Below are positions 8,851-18,579 of a stretch of 32,540 nt of DNA, piece by piece. The first letter of the stretch is position 1; each line of letters opens with the position of its first letter. The notes beneath the pieces are model-generated. The model saw only the letters and a program-made list of their open reading frames with translations, was not told the origin of the DNA and did not search any database. Position numbers and translations under genes: made by a program. This stretch comes from Cyclostephanos tholiformis (taxonomy: Eukaryota > Bacillariophyta > Thalassiosirophyceae > Thalassiosirales > Thalassiosiraceae): assembly GCA_036939975.1 (NCBI GenBank), contig JALLPB010000207.1:1-32540 (forward strand), written 5' to 3'.

Positions 8851-9774
8851 TCAGTAAGCAAGATTCTTAGACTCACTCTTGTAGGTGATGCGTTGGATGC
8901 CACCATTAGTATTATGAAATACATGAAATGCACGTAACTTGATCGATAACTTGCACATGGTACCAGCAGGTGGTTCGTCACCAACAGATGCTTGTTTACT
9001 GATGCCCAAAGTGACAAAGGCTACACCACCAACAAGGTGCTCTGTACCACCCTGTTCAATTACACCACGAATGTCACCTAGGGATTCCTTATTGTAACCT
9101 ATTAGCTTAGTATCATCTTTAGGGTCGTTGATGGGAAACAATGCATGTACAGGAACAGGATCACCTTCCTTTAGATTAATGGTAAAAGAGAACAATCCTT
9201 GCTTTGAATCCTCAATACATCCTTCCTGATTGAGTGTATAGCCACTACACTGTACAATGTGGGTACTCAATATCGTCATAGTCTTCTTAGAAACATACAT
9301 ATTAACCCAATCCTTTCCATAAGTACCACTACTGTCATTGGTAGTGCGTGGTTTGATATCCAAAAAGACAGCTGCCAATGGAAAGACATCATGTAGGATA
9401 TGACTAATTCTCCCATTCATATTTACCTCATACTGATACTTAATACTACCATAGAAGGTACTCATGCCATCTCTCATAGCAATCTTAGGATCCCTCTTCT
9501 TGATCTCCCGCATACCACCGAACATAGCTCTACCAGCAGGTGACTTAGTATGAGTGAACGATATCTCGTGATTTACAATAAGATTGTGTAGAGTAGCAAT
9601 GTCATTAGAGACAGTAACACCTTCCACATCAGTAAAGACTGTTCTAGTGTTATTCTCAGTAAGTGATATGTCACTAATAATTTCAACAATTTTAGATATG
9701 TTACCTTCATATGGAACACGTGAAGGTTCACTATTGATCTCTGTGGAGTCTATGGTATCATTTTCTGTAGACAT
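8851..9774 (-). CDS. Unknown 307-residue ORF of the virus-like module
   Basis: The start is set at the ATG at 9774 (MSTENDTIDSTE); the frame is open further upstream to 9933, but that part is hydrophobic and overlaps the intergenic gap. The protein is soluble-looking and rich in alternating polar and hydrophobic stretches suggestive of beta structure (IVNHEISFTHTK, GSIKYQYEVNMNGRI, GLFSFTINLKEGD, CKLSIKLRAFHVFHN). No transmembrane segment or known catalytic motif is seen. It is intact, ends with TGA at 8851, and lies 200 bp downstream of the helicase on the same strand. By position it could be a DNA-binding or structural protein of the parent virus; that is a guess. I do not recognise a family. 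Confidence 0.65.
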   Translation of the reverse strand: MSTENDTIDSTEINSEPSRVPYEGNISKIVEIISDISLTENNTRTVFTDVEGVTVSNDIATLHNLIVNHEISFTHTKSPAGRAMFGGMREIKKRDPKIAMRDGMSTFYGSIKYQYEVNMNGRISHILHDVFPLAAVFLDIKPRTTNDSSGTYGKDWVNMYVSKKTMTILSTHIVQCSGYTLNQEGCIEDSKQGLFSFTINLKEGDPVPVHALFPINDPKDDTKLIGYNKESLGDIRGVIEQGGTEHLVGGVAFVTLGISKQASVGDEPPAGTMCKLSIKLRAFHVFHNTNGGIQRITYKSESKNLAY

Positions 9775-9974
9775 GGTTGAAACTGAACAGGTTGATAGGT
9801 AACTGTATGACACCACTATCATGAGCAGATGCACAGGATCAGATATTCCTTGGCCATTAATGAATCCACCTACTTCACAAAGAATAGTTCTATATTCATT
9901 AGTACAGATGTAGATAAGAATATTACTAATCACAAATCACTCTAATAGTAGTACGTATAAAGTTTGATTGTGTC

Positions 9975-11498
9975 TCAAAACATAGGTGTCTCAGACTTTG
10001 TACTCTTATACATGTTATTATATCTTCTACTTTGAGTACGTGTATCTACTGGATAAGAATTATCTGGAATGGTAGTGTTAGTAATTGCTTTAATGTTAGC
10101 AATGAAATAACATCCTGCATACTCTATTATTGATTCAGTACCTACCCATCTCAAACAATTATCCATTTCTTCTGATGCTATGTTAAATATCCAGCACAGT
10201 AGTTGAGTGGCTACCATACAATCAATCTCATTGGCAGTGTAATCTATAGTAACTAATTTAAGTGCATCTTTATATCTATTCTGGAATAGTGTACATAGCA
10301 AAGCATCAACACGTAATGGTGGCTTACTGTATTTGATCCTAGTACGTATAGCAAATTGCATGAGTTCATCTATACTGTCCTGATGCAATGGTGGTAAGTC
10401 ACTATTGTCATTATCTCTTCTAGCTACAGTAGGAACTACAACTATACGTCTAACTCTATCTGTTCTGGTATAGTTAGATTGATGCTTATAATGAAATAAC
10501 TTATTAACTGACATCAATAGAGTAACACTCACCTTCATACCATTAATCTCATCCCCTCCAGTCAATGCTTTGATATTCTGCATATTTATCTCCTCATAGT
10601 TATTATTCTCTACATCAGGAACATTCACTAATCTACTTGATGATGCTTCCATTAGAATATTTGCATTTACTACTTTATTGTAATGAACTTTAGGTTTGTA
10701 TACTATATAGTCTGGACTTATAACTGGTATTGTACCTCCTATAGCAGCTGCTATGATATTTACTACACTACTTTTACCTACACCACCAGGACCATATAAT
10801 ATAAACATTCTCTTATTCGAACCATCATATAACATATCACCTATTGCCCATAGTATAGTCTTAATGTTATTACCAAACACTTGTCTAAGCCAAACTAAAG
10901 CAGTTCCTGTTTTAACAATAGTAGTAGAATACCTTAGATCAAACTGTAGTATAGGTGTCATATTGGATACGGGTATAGTACATAGTGTGTTCTTTGGTGT
11001 AGGACCTTTATCATTTTCTAATACTATATTGGGTTCAAAAGTAACTATATTCGTATCTTCATCTATTGTATACTTGTATCTAAGGTTACTCTGAGTGAAT
11101 GTTTCACATACTACAACCATAGGCCATGACACACTTTCTATTATCACACAGTAAGGATCTATGGCTGTAGCAAAGTTGACAGGAGCATATTGTTTAAGAC
11201 ATGTAGACATTGCTTTCATTGTAACATTAGATCTTAATGGGTACCAACCTCCACTCTCTGAGAGATGACAATAGAGACTTCCATTGATATTAAGTATAGA
11301 TCCTGCCCTAATAAACTCCCTAGCCCAAGGAGGTAGATTATTATGAGAAGTACCTGTACCTTTGACACCCAGTACAGTGTTTGATACAGTATTGATATTA
11401 GTATCGGTATCATGACAAATATCATCTTCCCATACAATATCATCATTCACTGTATTACTATCACCAGTACTACTCTGTTTCTTAGTAACATTCCTCAT
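9975..11498 (-). CDS. D5-like superfamily 3 helicase/ATPase
   Basis: The frame opens with ATG codons at 11528 and 11498 (517 or 507 residues). Numbered from 11528, the Walker A motif GPGGVGKS is at 246-253. A hydrophobic strand ending in glutamate (ILMEAS, near 294) is the likely Walker B. ALTGGDEI (321-328) is the hallmark segment of the D5-like group. LLMSVNKL (337-344) is motif C with its terminal asparagine, and DRVRRI (358-362) supplies the arginine finger. The first 220 residues resemble the helical region that precedes the ATPase in D5 proteins, but no primase (AEP) domain is seen. It should act as a hexameric replicative helicase. The frame is intact with no stop, unlike the adjacent polymerase. 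The shorter start leaves about 40 bp to the divergent polymerase start. Confidence 0.88.
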   Translation of the reverse strand: MRNVTKKQSSTGDSNTVNDDIVWEDDICHDTDTNINTVSNTVLGVKGTGTSHNNLPPWAREFIRAGSILNINGSLYCHLSESGGWYPLRSNVTMKAMSTCLKQYAPVNFATAIDPYCVIIESVSWPMVVVCETFTQSNLRYKYTIDEDTNIVTFEPNIVLENDKGPTPKNTLCTIPVSNMTPILQFDLRYSTTIVKTGTALVWLRQVFGNNIKTILWAIGDMLYDGSNKRMFILYGPGGVGKSSVVNIIAAAIGGTIPVISPDYIVYKPKVHYNKVVNANILMEASSSRLVNVPDVENNNYEEINMQNIKALTGGDEINGMKVSVTLLMSVNKLFHYKHQSNYTRTDRVRRIVVVPTVARRDNDNSDLPPLHQDSIDELMQFAIRTRIKYSKPPLRVDALLCTLFQNRYKDALKLVTIDYTANEIDCMVATQLLCWIFNIASEEMDNCLRWVGTESIIEYAGCYFIANIKAITNTTIPDNSYPVDTRTQSRRYNNMYKSTKSETPMF

Positions 11499-11540
11499 TA
11501 TTAGTAGTAAAGATGTATTTTGCACCAAGGTGATAATATA
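11499..11540. promoter_or_regulatory. Very short divergent start region between helicase and polymerase
   Basis: The helicase ATG at 11498 (or 11528) and the polymerase ATG at 11541 point away from each other with 12-42 bp between them, so promoters must overlap the genes or lie inside them. The region is AT-rich (TTAGTAGTAAAGATG, GATAATATA). Its role as a bidirectional promoter is inferred from position. Confidence 0.4.
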
Positions 11541-14303
11541 ATGAAGATGATCGTTTGGATGGGAGAGTACGAATCAAGACCTGCTATCAGATGCCTTGGA
11601 GAATCTGGTGTTGCTAATAGGTATATCAGAACGATAACATCTTCATGCACTACAGGAATACTATTACGACATAATGAAGGTACAACTTCACTAAATGGTA
11701 CCTCACCCACAATAGGTTCTGGAGAGGCTAAGTTATGTAGAGACTATAGTGTCATGGGCTATGCAGTGGGACTTACTTTAGGTAACGAACATTTACCACC
11801 TGTACCACTCACTTCAATGAATTGATGTGTACTGGCATATGATATCGAAGTGGAGTTTGCCACTACAGCCAACAATACATCTGGAGCACCTATACTGTGT
11901 GTCTCAATGAAGTGTACGTGTGGATACCATTTAGTAGTGTCTAGAGGATGTCTATTTGATTCTAGTATTAATCACGTAGTTGGATATAATAATGCAGACA
12001 TAGCTATCAAGGCTATAAAGTCCATTGTAACACACATGCCTACCTTCAGTGTAGGACACAACATCTATACTTATGATAATAAAGTACTCGCAATAGCATT
12101 GCCTAAAGGTCACAGATACAGACAATACTTTAGAAAGGTACTAAAGTCAGATAGTAGAACCAGTACAGATATAGGTTTAATAATGACAATTCCTGGAATT
12201 AATAATCTAGATACTTATAGGTATATATTCCAAAGTATGTATGATAAGTTCAATAGTTTCGCCTTAGGAGCCTTGTGTACAGCTGTTGGTATTGAAGTAG
12301 GTAAGACAGATAACAGTAATTTGAGGTTCTGTAGTGAATGGTATACTACTTCTGCTGCCAACAGATTATTAATGGTACAGTATAATGTACAGGATTGTAA
12401 TGCTACTTTAGCACTGTGTGAGAAACTAGACCTCATTAATCAAATAATGAGTTTGTGTAATGCTGCTAAGGCATGGATACGAGATGTAATGGTGTATAAT
12501 ACGGGAGCAATGTCACTAACATGTGTATGTAATATAACTAGGAGTTTGGGATATGATTACAATTGGACACGATGCGATTGGATACCAGACACTTTCCCGG
12601 GTGGACAATTAATATATACATCAGAAAGAGTAGATAGAAATGTTATGTGTGTGGATTACACTAGTATGTATCCTACTATAGTAGTAGATGGGGGTATATC
12701 ACCAGAATCTATAGATTACATAACTATTGACTCTAACTCTACCTCAAGATTTGATAGAGTACTTATAATAGTATCTTATATAGTATCTAGTGATTACTTA
12801 GAGATATCACTGGGTAGTACTGTAGTAGGTATCGTAGACCCTAAGGAAGAGGATCCCATTGGTATTTGTGTCATAGGTGATGCATGTAATAAATATGTAA
12901 GTCAATATATGAGAGTTAATGTAGAGTATGTGACTAGCAATTGGATACAGACACTAACTACTGCTGTAAGGACTAGTGACACAACAGTGACACATATCTC
13001 AATTGAGTCTTATGTGAATAATATACACTCTAGCATTCTAAATCTGTATCCACAACTTACTAATTACATTCAAAGGTCTATGAATATGGCACTCTACAAT
13101 GTAACTACAGGATTAGACTACCTATACATATTTAGTCCAGATTCAGTGCAGTATAAAGAAGGTACTGTTGATTGGATTAAAGGTCCATTAGATAACACAC
13201 TAATAGTAGTGGGTAAAGGTTATATAGCTAGATTCTGTCCAGGACCTAGACTATGTGCTCGTACATGTAGTAAGTTAATTAAGGATAGAGAACATTAAAC
13301 TACTCTATCTAAGACTGTTACAGTTGAAAGTCAGCGAAGGGTGTATGATAGAACTGCATATGCATTGAAGATAGTGGCTAATTCTATGTATGGTGCTATG
13401 TCATTTAGGGCCTACAATTCTTTTAGTCCCAGATGCGGTATGTCAGTAACAATGTCAGGTAGATGGTGTCTTACAGTTGCTATGATAACTATATCGTGTC
13501 TTGGATTCAATGTCATATACGGTGATACTGATAGTGTTATGTACAATATAGACTTTGATGTACAGAATGAATGCAGATTGATTGGTCGCTATGTACAGTC
13601 TATGCTTGATACTTATCGCGAATCTACTAGATTAGATATCAGTGACTACTTATGTGGTAACACTGCCTTAATACCGAACTCTAGTCGCCATCACCAAAGG
13701 ATGTCTGGAGTAGTGCCTAAGATAATAAATCATATCATGTCATTTACTTGTTTCTGTAGTATTAGAGTCAAACAAGAGAGTACTAAAGCAATGTTGTCTA
13801 ACGTAGGAAGTAATAGTTTTGTATTCACATCCTTTATGGTTCTTAGTAGAAAACACTATGCAGCTATGGGACGTGATGGTAAGTTGTACACTAAGGGACT
13901 TTTGTACGTAAGAAGGTCAGGTTCTAAGCTATCATCTGTAGTTCAGGAAGAGTTCGTTAGGGCTGTACTGAGTACCGATGACATCCATACCATTAAAGTA
14001 ACTTTAACGAGGCTATATACTGAATACAAATGGAAGATAACTAATTCACAATATAGGTACCTACTCAATATAGATATGGTGCATATGGGTATTAGAGGTG
14101 ACTATATGAGAGTAATACCATCTTCTCGTGGTGACAGTAGTTATATATTTTCAAGTGAGTTTAATGCCAGTACAAGAGTAGATATCAACTATTATATTAA
14201 TAACATAACTACTGTACTAAGTTCAGTTACTACTGCTCTAGGTATGGTATCTTGTGACTCTATACTTACTGGACATTACTCTGCAATAGAAGATATGGCA
14301 TGA
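11541..14303 (+). pseudogene. polB: Family B DNA polymerase with 3'-5' exonuclease, broken by two in-frame stops
   Basis: One frame runs 921 codons from the ATG at 11541, interrupted only by TGA at 11823-11825 (codon 95) and TAA at 13296-13298 (codon 586); there is no frameshift. Exonuclease motifs: Exo I YDIE (codons 100-103), Exo II NIYTYD (174-179), Exo III YNVQD (281-285). Polymerase motifs: A DYTSMYPTI (372-380), B KIVANSMYG (from 610), C YGDTDS (660-665), then the thumb-side RKHYAAM (770-776) followed by KG and VRR. All catalytic acidic residues are present. The short B-to-C spacing (about 50) and the KKYA-like motif resemble RNA-primed delta/alpha-like and large-virus enzymes rather than protein-primed ones. 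A-to-B spacing is about 238 residues, far above the usual 90-130. The second stop falls between motifs A and B, so neither half alone could be active. It is a decayed copy, or less likely read through. Confidence 0.88.
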
Positions 14304-14890
14304 GTAGTACCTAACATCATAATTTCCACTAAAGTACTAGGAGATCGTAATATAGGTGACATTCTAAGGTACTTATCAGATACATAGCACATATTGCATC
14401 TTGAAATGGTATTAAACTCACCGTAATAAGTATTTGTATCTATAGCTATTCCAGTCTTTAATGATGGTCGTGAGGAACATAAGAATGTTAGTAACATTAC
14501 AAGACATTCGTATTCTGCTGGATCAAAGGTCCTATTGCACTCTATAGAGACCATTTTAATGAAGGACTCTACTAACCTCTTCAGTTGATCACGAGGTGCT
14601 CTAGAGATATCAAAGATACTGCAACATACATCCATATCAGTGTATTTAACGTTATGGTTATGAGTTAACATCTTTACCTCGGTAGCCCTAGTAATGCATA
14701 ACCAAACATCACTTCCAACCAGCATAGATAGTGTAGGAGATAGGTCATCTATAGTGGTACCAGATTTAACTTTCAATGTCAATTGCATCGAAGCTCCACA
14801 TAACTTAGATACTGCCCTTATAGTAGGATTACCAAAATATCCACTAGTACGGATAGGTATCTTATGGGAGTTGATTTGAGGAAAATTTAT
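14276..14890 (-). CDS. Unknown ORF, 5'-truncated at the right edge of the virus-like block
   Basis: The frame is open from a stop at 14891-14893 down to 14276, about 204 codons, with the first internal ATG at 14788 (170 residues). Sequence upstream of that ATG (IPIRTSGYFGNPTIRAVSKL) still looks protein-like, so the gene probably began further right and was cut when the block was formed or decayed. The 3' end overlaps the polymerase 3' end by 28 bp in convergent orientation, as in compact viral genomes. Several cysteines (WLCITRA, DVCCSIFD, ECLVM, RCNMCYV) are spread through it, but no clear zinc-finger spacing. No family is recognised. It could be a further replication or virion protein. Confidence 0.5.
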   Translation of the reverse strand: MNFPQINSHKIPIRTSGYFGNPTIRAVSKLCGASMQLTLKVKSGTTIDDLSPTLSMLVGSDVWLCITRATEVKMLTHNHNVKYTDMDVCCSIFDISRAPRDQLKRLVESFIKMVSIECNRTFDPAEYECLVMLLTFLCSSRPSLKTGIAIDTNTYYGEFNTISRCNMCYVSDKYLRMSPILRSPSTLVEIMMLGTTHAISSIAE

Positions 14891-14893
14891 TTA

Positions 14894-15486
14894 GGGTCGT
14901 GCCCAAGCGATGTTGTAAGGTCATGGCTGAGGCTCCAAACCCCCATAGATTGCATCCCACATCCATGTCATGTGTAATTAAAATGGTTTAACACCTTGAT
15001 ATGCTGTGGATGGGTATATGATTGCACCCTTACATTCTCTCACATGACATGGTGCTGGACTCTTTTTGGAAAATTACGGTAAGGCCGGGCCTGAATGATG
15101 TTTCGGTGTCATGGGTTTGCTTGGGAATTCTGATTTCAGAGTCCAATTTCTTGGAGCTGCAGAACTCGGAATTTTGCTTCTAATCTCTAAATTCCAAAAA
15201 TGCTGGTCGGAAAACTTTTGGAAAATCTCTCTGGAGCGAAAACAAGAAATCAGAATTCCGACGGAGTTCTGTAATTTTTTTACGCAGGAACCATAATCTA
15301 TATGGGAAATCGGAAACGGATTTTTTTCTATTCCAAAATGGCGGGAACATATTCTGATGATGTCATTTTCTTTTCTTCTGATCAGAATCAAAAAAATGGA
15401 AAAAAGGGCGAAAAAAGGTCCTGAAACCAAAATTTCGTTGGATTTCCCAAACAAGTTGGGTGGGATGACCCTAAAACTTTGTAAAT
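14894..15486. other. Non-coding spacer with a perfect 14-bp inverted repeat
   Basis: No convincing gene is seen. GGAATTCTGATTTC at 15124-15137 is perfectly complementary to 15246-15259, with 108 bp between. Composition changes here from the AT-rich coding block to mixed sequence. A frame at 15074-15505 has no recognisable protein features and is not called. Confidence 0.45.
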
Positions 15487-15518
15487 GGAGCATTCCTAAA
15501 AACACAAAGACATAAATT
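15487..15518. repeat. Left terminal inverted repeat
   Basis: 32 bp beginning GGAGCATTCCTAAAAACACA. It matches the inverted right end (17214-17245) with mismatches at positions 5 and 27 only. The first 15 bp also match the arm at 1786-1800. Confidence 0.85.
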
Positions 15519-15914
15519 ATTTATTTGGCATATGATAAGATGACATATTTTACCTAGCATCCTAAAATTGTGGGCACAAAATTTATGTAGGTCGAGCAGG
15601 GTGGCCACAGCAACCGCACATTGCATTGATAAGATCAACCCCACCCCACCTCCCCACCCGGATCTCCTTTAATGATAATATAATCTTGCACCATATCCCG
15701 CTGTTGTCTATCAAACCACAATGCGCTCAACAATGGATGATTGGATTTTTGTTATTGTATTGCTCATGATTCTTATGGATGAATCCAAGGAAGGTCACCG
15801 TAATTGAAAGCGAGCTCATTCTCAATATAGGAAAGCGTTTCTCAGGCGGGAATGCAGATGAGAGATAGATTTTTTAGAAATTTTATCATTAGTACTATTG
15901 GAGTCATATCAGTC

Positions 15915-17033
15915 TTAGTTCTGTGCATCGTCATTCTGTGCATCCTCATTCCCACCATTTCCCCTATCATTCATATTATTATTAACACTTGCTCCTACAC
16001 CATTGATAGGAGCTGCAGCAGCATTTCCACCCAACATGGACATCATAACCATTGCCATCATATTTTGTTGTGCCTGCATCTGCTGATGCTGCATTTCAAG
16101 CTGCAGACAGAATTCTTTGTGTCGTTCCTCTCAGTCTGATTGCCTTTCCTCCCTATCCGCAGTCTGGTACTACATCATCATCATTGCCATCATCTGGTTG
16201 ACTTGGTCACCAGAGCATCCCTTTGGTGATTCATCACGATAGTGATGCTGTCAATTTCTTGGCCTTGAAATGGGGGCGAGATGAGTTCCGGAACGGCGTC
16301 TATTTGACTGATCATGGGTCGGCAACCTGCCTTGTCCTCTAGTAGATCCAGAAGCAGACAAAGCAATGGAACCAGCAGCTCTTGAGGATGGTTGTTACAC
16401 CTGTCCTTCCGGAACATCAACCGCTCTTGAAGAGGACAAAGCAATGGAACCAGCAGCTCTTGAGGGTGGCCGTGGCACCCGTCCTTCCGGTACATCAACT
16501 GCTCTTGAAGAGGAGCTTTTTGACACTGGCTGGTGTGCCACCGCTTCCCCTTCACCCCCACCAGTTGGTGGTCCATCTGAGAAACCGGCATCATCATCCA
16601 GAAAAGCAAACATATCATCATCCTCCACTTCATTGTTCTCGGGAGGGCCATGCGGATCAATAACATCCCTAATATTATCATAATCTTGGGAATTGCCGCA
16701 AGATGAGGAATCACCATCACCATCATCACTGCCACTGCCTTCCTCCTCTGAATTGAGATCAGAAGCATTCATTGAATTTATGATTTGCCTCCTAAGCCGT
16801 TTTGCGCGTTGAACTTCTTGTGGACAGTTTGGGTCTCCGGTGGGAATTTTCTTGGAGTACAACTCCTTGAACTTCCGCTTTATGCTATCTACAGAGCGTT
16901 GTCTGTCGGGGTACCGCGACAGATGATGCTCTGCAATTTTTTCCCACTGAGTTACTGATAGTGGGAGAATCTCATCAATTAGCTCAAGGAGATTGTCTAC
17001 CTCCTCCAAAGAATAATTGGTCCCTTTCGGCAT
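15915..17033 (-). pseudogene. Myb/SANT-like (DUF6818-type) gene relic with several in-frame stops
   Basis: From the ATG at 17033 the frame reads MPKGTNYSLEEVDNLLELID, HLSRYPDRQRSVDSIKRKFK and KIPTGDP, clearly homologous to the gene at 591-1553. It continues through an acidic serine-rich middle to a TAA at about 16395-16397. The homology goes on in the same frame to a final TAA at 15915-15917, including the C-terminal LQLEMQHQQMQAQQNMM segment, with further in-frame stops (TGA near 16250, TAG near 16169, TGA near 16135). Total length is a multiple of three, so damage is by base substitution, not frameshift. Two of the TGA codons sit where the intact copy has arginine. Its SANT domain (about 90 residues) is still intact, so a truncated DNA-binding protein of about 212 residues could be made. 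A repeated VPEG-type segment (about 16380-16520) is an internal duplication absent from the other copy. Confidence 0.8.
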
Positions 17034-17099
17034 AGAGTGATGCGACGAGTGATGTGCCGTAAAAATGAGGTTGGCAAGCAACATGTTGTCCTGACATGA

Positions 17100-17130
17100 C
17101 ATATACAACGGGGGGGGGGGGTTGTATATG
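17100..17130. repeat. Subterminal hairpin with oligo-G loop (element 2)
   Basis: Ten-base perfect arms (CATATACAAC at 17100-17109, complement at 17121-17130) enclose an 11-G loop, 12 G in total with the first base of the right arm. Same relative position as the hairpin at 1632-1663. Confidence 0.85.
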
Positions 17131-17213
17131 ATAGGGTCCTTAAGTCCAAAAAACATAAAATGGGGTTAGACTTAAGGTTAAAAAGTCGCATTTTTATGTC
17201 AAAATGGCATAAA

Positions 17214-17245
17214 AATTTGTGTCTTTGTGTTTTTAGGAATACTCC
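17214..17245. repeat. Right terminal inverted repeat
   Basis: Inverted partner of 15487-15518. The outer end reads GGAATACTCC. Just inside it are the GTCTTTGTG and CAAAATGGCAT tracts shared with the right end of the first element. Confidence 0.85.
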
Positions 17246-18579
17246 AATGACCTTAATAATATGCATACTCTCCAATTGTGATATAAATACCCCCCAAAAA
17301 TCAACAAAAACTCCCCCTATTTTTGTTACAATTTGAAAGGTAGGATTGAAGGTAAAATTGACCCCCCCCACCTAAGTTCTCCACCTTGCTCCCTCCTCTC
17401 TCCTCTGGCTGCCCTCCAATCCTCCTCAGCCATGCTGCATTGAATGCTGCCATCCCACTGCCCCTGGCACCCACATGCTGCCCCTGCCACCACTCGCAGC
17501 CTCCCCATCATTGCCGCCATTGCAGCCAGTTTTCTGCTACCATTGCTGTTTTTTATTGTACGATGTGCCACCCCTTGCTCCGTAGTCTCACCCTCCTACC
17601 CTGCAGTCTGTGCCACTGACCACATCGCCCATTGTTGATATCACATCAATGTCGTTGAACAAAATAGTCCCTCCTCCCTCCTCCACCACCCCCTCCCAAT
17701 GTTTCTTACTCTTCAAGTTGATTGTTGTGTGTCATTGCACTCTCACCATGTTGCTGTTGCCACCATTGTGCTGCTGATGCCGCTGCCAATTACCCCCTCT
17801 GCTGCCGCTGCTGCTGACAGTGCTTCTTCCGGTGCTGCCACTGTTCTTGCTAACACTTTTACTTCATTGTTGTGTGTCCCCTCTGCCGGCTGTCCCTGTT
17901 GCCAAAATTTCTGTCATTACCATCATCACGAGTAGATGGGGTGAGGTGAGGCTAAAATTTAGGGGAGGCTGTTTGAGGGTTATTACACCTCCTGGGTGTT
18001 GTTTTTGACATATCCTACCTCAAATGTGGGGAAAACATAATTTCAACATGAGTGGGTTTTGGTAGGACTATGGTAGGATTAGGATGATGGACAGAAATTG
18101 TACCTGACAATCCTACACTGACCGAATCCTAGCTCAAAAAAGTTGTTGAGAGTATGGGCCTCAGTGACTGTAGTAGCCGCCGGGGCAATAAGGAGCAAAT
18201 GATTGCCCAATGGCTGCTTTCAGCAGTTTCTAGTGAATCACTGAACATCCTCTATTGGATGATGCACTTGGTGTGGCATCAGCATGTTGCCACACTTAGC
18301 CAAGGAGGAGCACTGTTTTTACCAAAAAACCAATGGTCATGATATCTGCCGAGCAATAAATTGAATTCAAAAATGCAACAATCAATCAAAAGATGTGTTG
18401 GCCATAGGGGGGATGTTTAAGACAAGATGCCGCTGGGGAGAAATGTATTTGAGGGCCATTTTTGCATTGTTTAGGCAGTCAAATTGGGTGACAAGAAATG
18501 AAGAAAATAAAACCATGATGGCCTTAGATGGCCACCAGACAACGGATACCTTGTAACTGAGGCTGCGTAGGGTTAAGCC
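17246..18579. other. Gene-free, low-complexity region
   Basis: No gene is supported. 17370-17930 is strongly C/T-biased on the plus strand with many CTGCC and CCTCC runs; its open frames are low-complexity. 17931-18579 is mixed unique sequence without recognisable features. Confidence 0.5.

Larger units (their letters stand above)
8851..14890. mobile_element. Endogenous virus-like or plasmid-like replication module (SF3 helicase plus family B DNA polymerase)
   Basis: About 6 kb of AT-rich, CpG-poor, densely coding DNA differs sharply from the CpG-rich host genes and the repeat-filled flanks. It carries four reading frames with little spacing: an unknown 307-aa ORF and a D5-like superfamily 3 helicase on the minus strand, a divergent family B DNA polymerase on the plus strand, and an unknown minus-strand ORF overlapping the polymerase 3' end. 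Helicase plus polymerase is a DNA-virus or linear-plasmid replication set. No integrase, recognisable capsid, packaging ATPase or protease is visible, and no clear terminal inverted repeats or target duplication were found. The right end cuts an open frame. The block therefore looks like an integrated fragment. Limits are set by the coding content, not by defined ends. Confidence 0.75.
15487..17245. mobile_element. Non-autonomous Harbinger-like element, 1759 bp, with both ends
   Basis: Both termini are visible: GGAGCATTCC... at 15487 and its inverted partner ending at 17245, 32 bp with two mismatches. A possible 3-bp target duplication, AAT, flanks it (15484-15486 and 17246-17248). The interior has only the SANT-like pseudogene and the oligo-G hairpin; no transposase motif is found in 15520-15910. 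Compared with the element at 1-1777 it has kept the DNA-binding gene and lost the transposase gene, so movement would need a transposase from elsewhere. Confidence 0.8.

Noticed and set aside
11823..13298. Reassigned genetic code or intein/intron explaining the polymerase stops
   Set aside because: TGA and TAA both end neighbouring frames. The frame is continuous across each stop with no splice-like or intein block sequence around them.
11541..14303. Protein-primed polymerase of the Polinton type
   Set aside because: The short motif B-to-C interval and the KKYA-like motif after motif C fit RNA-primed enzymes. Only the long A-to-B interval hints otherwise.
15074..15505. 143-residue minus-strand frame
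   Set aside because: It spans the inverted repeat and runs into the terminal repeat of the Harbinger-like element; no protein features.
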